Of a DNA stretch of 8,536 nt, positions 6,155 to 8,536 are shown piece by piece (within the stretch, counting starts at the first letter, position 1; each line of letters begins with the position of its first letter). The position numbers were made by a program, and so were the translations under genes. The DNA is from an uncultured Lachnospiraceae bacterium (GTDB lineage Bacteria; Bacillota; Clostridia; Lachnospirales; Lachnospiraceae), in NCBI GenBank assembly GCA_910588895.1, contig CAJUSS010000145.1, positions 1-8,536 on the forward strand, read 5' to 3'. A model generated the notes under the pieces. The model was not told the origin of the DNA, made no database searches, and saw only the letters and a list, made by a program, of their open reading frames with translations.

Positions 6155-6183
6155 TTGACTTTAACGATCAAAAGTGTTAAAGT
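6155..6183 (+). promoter_or_regulatory. Promoter with overlapping palindromic operator for the thioesterase-ligase-symporter operon
   Basis: TTGACT (6155-6160) and TAAAGT (6178-6183) are 17 bases apart. The inverted repeat ACTTTAAC (6158-6165) and GTTAAAGT (6176-6183) has perfect arms with a 10-base spacer and covers half of the -35, the spacer ends and all of the -10. This geometry is typical of a dimeric repressor or activator site (TetR-, MarR- or MerR-like); the regulator is not in the window. Transcription should start near 6190. Confidence 0.7.
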
Positions 6184-6225
6184 ATCAGGGATATCTCTTT
6201 ATTTTTTTAGGAAAGGAGTCGACCT

Positions 6226-6624
6226 ATGTCAGATCTAGAGAAGATCCGCGATCGTTTTCAAAGGGATCGCTTTGCTACAGGAGCCGCCGGGATCGTCATC
6301 GACCTTGCAGAGCCTGGAAAGGCCGTGTGCTCCCTGACCCTGGAGGAACGGCATATGAATGAGAACAACGTTCCTATGGGCGGGGCGATCTTTACATTGG
6401 CAGATTTTACCTGTGCCATCGCGGCCAACGGGCATTCGGAGAAAAAGACGGTCAGCCAGAACGCCTCCATCACCTTCCTGGCCCCTGCAAAGGGAGGGAA
6501 GCTGATCGCGGAGGCTTTCTGTCTGCGGGAGGGGCGCACCACCGCCCTCTATACGGTGGATATAAGAGATGAGCTGGGCACCTATGTGGCGCACGCTTCG
6601 GTGAACAGCTATATCATCCAGTGA
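6226..6624 (+). CDS. PaaI-like hotdog-fold thioesterase
   Basis: A 132-residue single hotdog domain, the normal length for PaaI/YdiI-type acyl-CoA thioesterases, which hydrolyse acyl-CoA to acid and CoA and usually act as tetramers in the cytosol. The core motif spans HMNENNVPMGGAIFTLAD (43-60): Asn45/47, Gly52-Gly53 and Asp60 line up with the catalytic region of E. coli PaaI (Asn46, HGG, Asp61). The usual His of HGG is Met51 here. A later segment, SQNASITFLAPAKGG (77-91), matches the family's second conserved strand. AGGAAAGGAG lies seven bases before the ATG. It is first in an operon with an acyl-CoA ligase, where it may release CoA from dead-end intermediates or produce the free acid. The natural substrate is unknown. 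Confidence 0.87.
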   Translation: MSDLEKIRDRFQRDRFATGAAGIVIDLAEPGKAVCSLTLEERHMNENNVPMGGAIFTLADFTCAIAANGHSEKKTVSQNASITFLAPAKGGKLIAEAFCLREGRTTALYTVDIRDELGTYVAHASVNSYIIQ

Positions 6625-6739
6625 CCGTAGGATAAACTTGCCCATAATGGTGAGGATACTGGACAGTCACGACAGGGAGAAGATCAAAGACAGAAAAGAA
6701 GATAAGGATATAAAATAGGAAAAAGGAGGGACTTGCAAC

Positions 6740-8377
6740 ATGGTGATCACAGAGCTTTTAGAGCGGAACGCCCGCCTTTACGGCGCAGATACGGCGCTGG
6801 TAGAGTTAAATCCGTCCCAGGAGCGTGACAGAGCGGTGACCTGGCGGGAGGCGAGCCTCATCGAGAGCGCGGGGAACGGAGCGCCCTACCGCAGGGAGCT
6901 GAGCTGGGCAGACTTTGACAGGCGGGCGAACCGCTTTGCGAACCTGCTCCTTAGCCGGGGCCTGGATCGGGAGACAAAGGTGGGCATCCTGATGATGAAC
7001 TGTCTGGAGTGGCTGCCGGTCTATTTTGGCATCCTGAAGGCGGGCGGCGTAGCCGTTCCCCTGAACTTCCGCTATTCCGCGGAGGAGATCGAGTATTGTC
7101 TGGAGCTGGCGGATGTGGAGGTGCTGGTCTTTGGACCGGAGTTCATCGACCGTATGGATACGATCGCGGACGAGCTGACCAGGGTGCGGATGATGTTCTT
7201 TCCCGGCGCGGACGGGCCCGCCTACGCGGAAGACTTTTTGAAGCTGGTAGGCTTCTGCTCCTCCAGTGCGCCGCCTGTGGCCCTGGAGGGATCGGACTAT
7301 GCGGCGATCTATTTTTCTTCCGGGACCACCGGCTTCCCGAAGGCGATCCTGCACGACCACCTCTCGCTCCGTTCCTCCTGCGAGACGGAGCAGGCGCACC
7401 ATGGGCAGACGAGAAAGGATGTGTTCCTGTGCATCCCGCCCCTCTACCACACCGGCGCGAAGATGCACTGGTTCGGCTCCCTGCTCTCCGGCAGCAAGGC
7501 TGTGCTCTTAAGAGGCGTGAAGCCGGAGTGGATCTTGCGGGCGGTCACGGAGGAGAAATGTACCATCGTATGGCTGCTGGTGCCCTGGGCCCAGGACCTT
7601 CTGGATGCCATCGAGTGCGGGAAGGTGGATATGGAGCATTGCCTGCTGGAACAGTGGCGGCTGATGCACATCGGTGCCCAGCCTGTCCCGCCCAGCCTGA
7701 TCCAGCGCTGGAGAAAGTATTTCCCCCATCACCAGTACGATACCAACTATGGCCTCAGCGAATCCACAGGGCCAGGCTGTGTCCATCTGGGGGTGGAAAA
7801 TATACATAAGGTGGGAGCCATCGGGAAGCCGGGATACCACTGGGAGGCGAAGATCGTGGATGAGCAGGGGCAGGAGACGGCCCAGGGAGAGGTGGGCGAG
7901 CTCATCGTCCGGGGCCCGGGCGTCATGCTCTGCTATTATAAGGATCCTGAGGCGACAGCGGAGGTCTTAAAGGACGGATGGCTCTATACCGGGGATATGG
8001 CCCGCATGGACGAGGACGGGTTCATCTACCTGGTGGACCGGAAAAAGGATGTGATCATCTCCGGAGGGGAGAACCTGTACCCGGTACAGATCGAGGATTT
8101 CCTCCGCAGGAACGATAAGATCAAGGATGCGGCGGTCATCGGCCTTCCGGACGCCAGGCTGGGCGAGATCGCGGCGGCGATCGTCGAGTGCAAGGAGGGG
8201 GTCTCCTGTACCGAGGAGGAGATCGAGGAGTTCTGCAAAGAGCTTCCCAGGTATAAACGGCCCAGGAGGATCATCTTTGAACCAGTGCCCAGAAATCCTA
8301 CCGGAAAGATCGAGAAGCCGCTGCTGCGGGAACGGTATTGTAAGGGCAGCCTGGTGGAAGCACAGATCAGAAATTAG
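6740..8377 (+). CDS. Class I adenylate-forming acyl-CoA ligase
   Basis: A 545-residue AMP-binding enzyme that activates a carboxylic acid with ATP to an acyl-AMP and then to the CoA thioester. All core motifs are intact: the phosphate loop SSGTTGFPKA (193-202), the adenine motif NYGLSEST (336-343), YTGD with ribose-binding D419, the hinge region DRKKD with R434, GGENLYP, and the C-terminal catalytic lysine K523 in PTGKIEK. The N-terminal region carries about 20 extra residues (roughly 33-52) before the LSWADFDRRANRFANLL helix. Length and motifs fit medium/long-chain, aryl, carnitine/crotonobetaine or bile-acid CoA ligases, and the acid cannot be decided from motifs. AAGGAGGG lies nine bases before the ATG. 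It follows the thioesterase by 115 purine-rich bases without a clear promoter, and the symporter starts 14 bases after its stop, so the three are probably one operon. Confidence 0.92.
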   Translation: MVITELLERNARLYGADTALVELNPSQERDRAVTWREASLIESAGNGAPYRRELSWADFDRRANRFANLLLSRGLDRETKVGILMMNCLEWLPVYFGILKAGGVAVPLNFRYSAEEIEYCLELADVEVLVFGPEFIDRMDTIADELTRVRMMFFPGADGPAYAEDFLKLVGFCSSSAPPVALEGSDYAAIYFSSGTTGFPKAILHDHLSLRSSCETEQAHHGQTRKDVFLCIPPLYHTGAKMHWFGSLLSGSKAVLLRGVKPEWILRAVTEEKCTIVWLLVPWAQDLLDAIECGKVDMEHCLLEQWRLMHIGAQPVPPSLIQRWRKYFPHHQYDTNYGLSESTGPGCVHLGVENIHKVGAIGKPGYHWEAKIVDEQGQETAQGEVGELIVRGPGVMLCYYKDPEATAEVLKDGWLYTGDMARMDEDGFIYLVDRKKDVIISGGENLYPVQIEDFLRRNDKIKDAAVIGLPDARLGEIAAAIVECKEGVSCTEEEIEEFCKELPRYKRPRRIIFEPVPRNPTGKIEKPLLRERYCKGSLVEAQIRN

Positions 8378-8391
8378 AGGAGAAGACGGAA

Positions 8392-8536
8392 ATGGACCTT
8401 TTTATCAAGCTTTTGATGCTCATCATCTTTTTTGGCGTTATGATCGGGATCGGGTTTTATTGCCGCCGCCATGCCACGGATGTCAATGGATTTGTGCTGG
8501 GCGGGAGGAGCGTAGGCCCCTGGCTCACCGCCTTTG
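8392..8536 (+). CDS. Sodium:solute symporter (SSS family), N-terminal part
   Basis: The first 48 residues of a membrane protein cut by the window edge. A hydrophobic first helix (about 3-23) is followed by the block DVNGFVLGGRSVGPWLTAF (30-48), the conserved loop before the second helix in SSS (PutP/PanF-like) sodium symporters. GAGGAG (8377-8382) precedes the ATG by nine bases and overlaps the ligase stop region, indicating cotranscription. By context it imports the substrate, or a relative of it, that the neighbouring ligase activates. Members of the family carry proline, pantothenate, acetate, sugars and other organic acids, so the cargo is open. Confidence 0.85.
   Translation, partial: MDLFIKLLMLIIFFGVMIGIGFYCRRHATDVNGFVLGGRSVGPWLTAF

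Noticed and set aside
6625..6739. A separate promoter or small gene between thioesterase and ligase
   Set aside because: The stretch is purine-rich, with TATAAA near 6710 but no -35 at proper spacing and no open frame with a ribosome binding site.
6806..7468. Long open frame of 220 codons on the minus strand
   Set aside because: It lies fully antisense to the intact acyl-CoA ligase and gives an Arg/His/Gln-rich product with no motif, as expected from a GC-rich shadow.
7009..7809. Open frame of 266 codons on the plus strand in another frame
   Set aside because: It is an out-of-frame reading of the ligase gene, rich in Gly, Arg, Ala and Pro with no recognisable domain.

Overview
The window looks like chromosomal DNA from a moderately GC-rich, Gram-positive anaerobe of the Clostridia, most like Lachnospiraceae (clostridial cluster XIVa). 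This rests on gene content and style: a secreted protein with choline-binding-type cell-wall repeats, a cytidylate-kinase-like orphan kinase, a clostridial OGG1-type glycosylase, a YoeA-type MATE exporter, strong AGGAGG-like ribosome binding sites and sigma-A-like promoters with 17-base spacers. The species cannot be fixed from the window alone.

Layout. Positions 1-147 hold gene remnants: the last ~30 codons of an ammonium transporter (+), joined at about 55-60 to unrelated DNA whose minus strand reads through a QLSLF clamp-binding-like motif. From a good promoter at 197-225 runs a three-gene plus-strand cluster: a cytidylate-kinase-like protein (296-892), an OGG1-type DNA glycosylase/AP lyase overlapping it by ATGA (889-1860), and a GNAT acetyltransferase (about 1912-2457). 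It meets a minus-strand gene at a hairpin terminator (2528-2561). That gene encodes a secreted cell-wall-binding protein (2623-3669). Upstream of it, also on the minus strand, is an unrecognised 154-residue protein with its own near-consensus promoter (3869-4333). This gene and a plus-strand MATE exporter (4608-5969) diverge from 4399-4484; the exporter has a structured leader. After ~250 bases of hairpin-rich non-coding DNA comes a plus-strand operon: a PaaI-like hotdog thioesterase (6226-6624), a class I acyl-CoA ligase (6740-8377) and the start of a sodium:solute symporter (8392 to the edge).

How the genes work together. The last operon reads as uptake (symporter), CoA activation (ligase) and CoA release or proofreading (thioesterase) of an unidentified carboxylic acid. 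Its promoter is overlaid by a perfect 8-base inverted repeat, so it is probably controlled by a dimeric regulator, perhaps acid- or CoA-ester-responsive. The first cluster mixes DNA repair with two enzymes of unknown substrate. No mobile element, CRISPR array, tRNA or rRNA was seen. The least explained items are the junction at the left edge, the orphan 154-residue protein, and the palindromes at 3796-3816, 4540-4572, 6019-6052 and 6158-6183.
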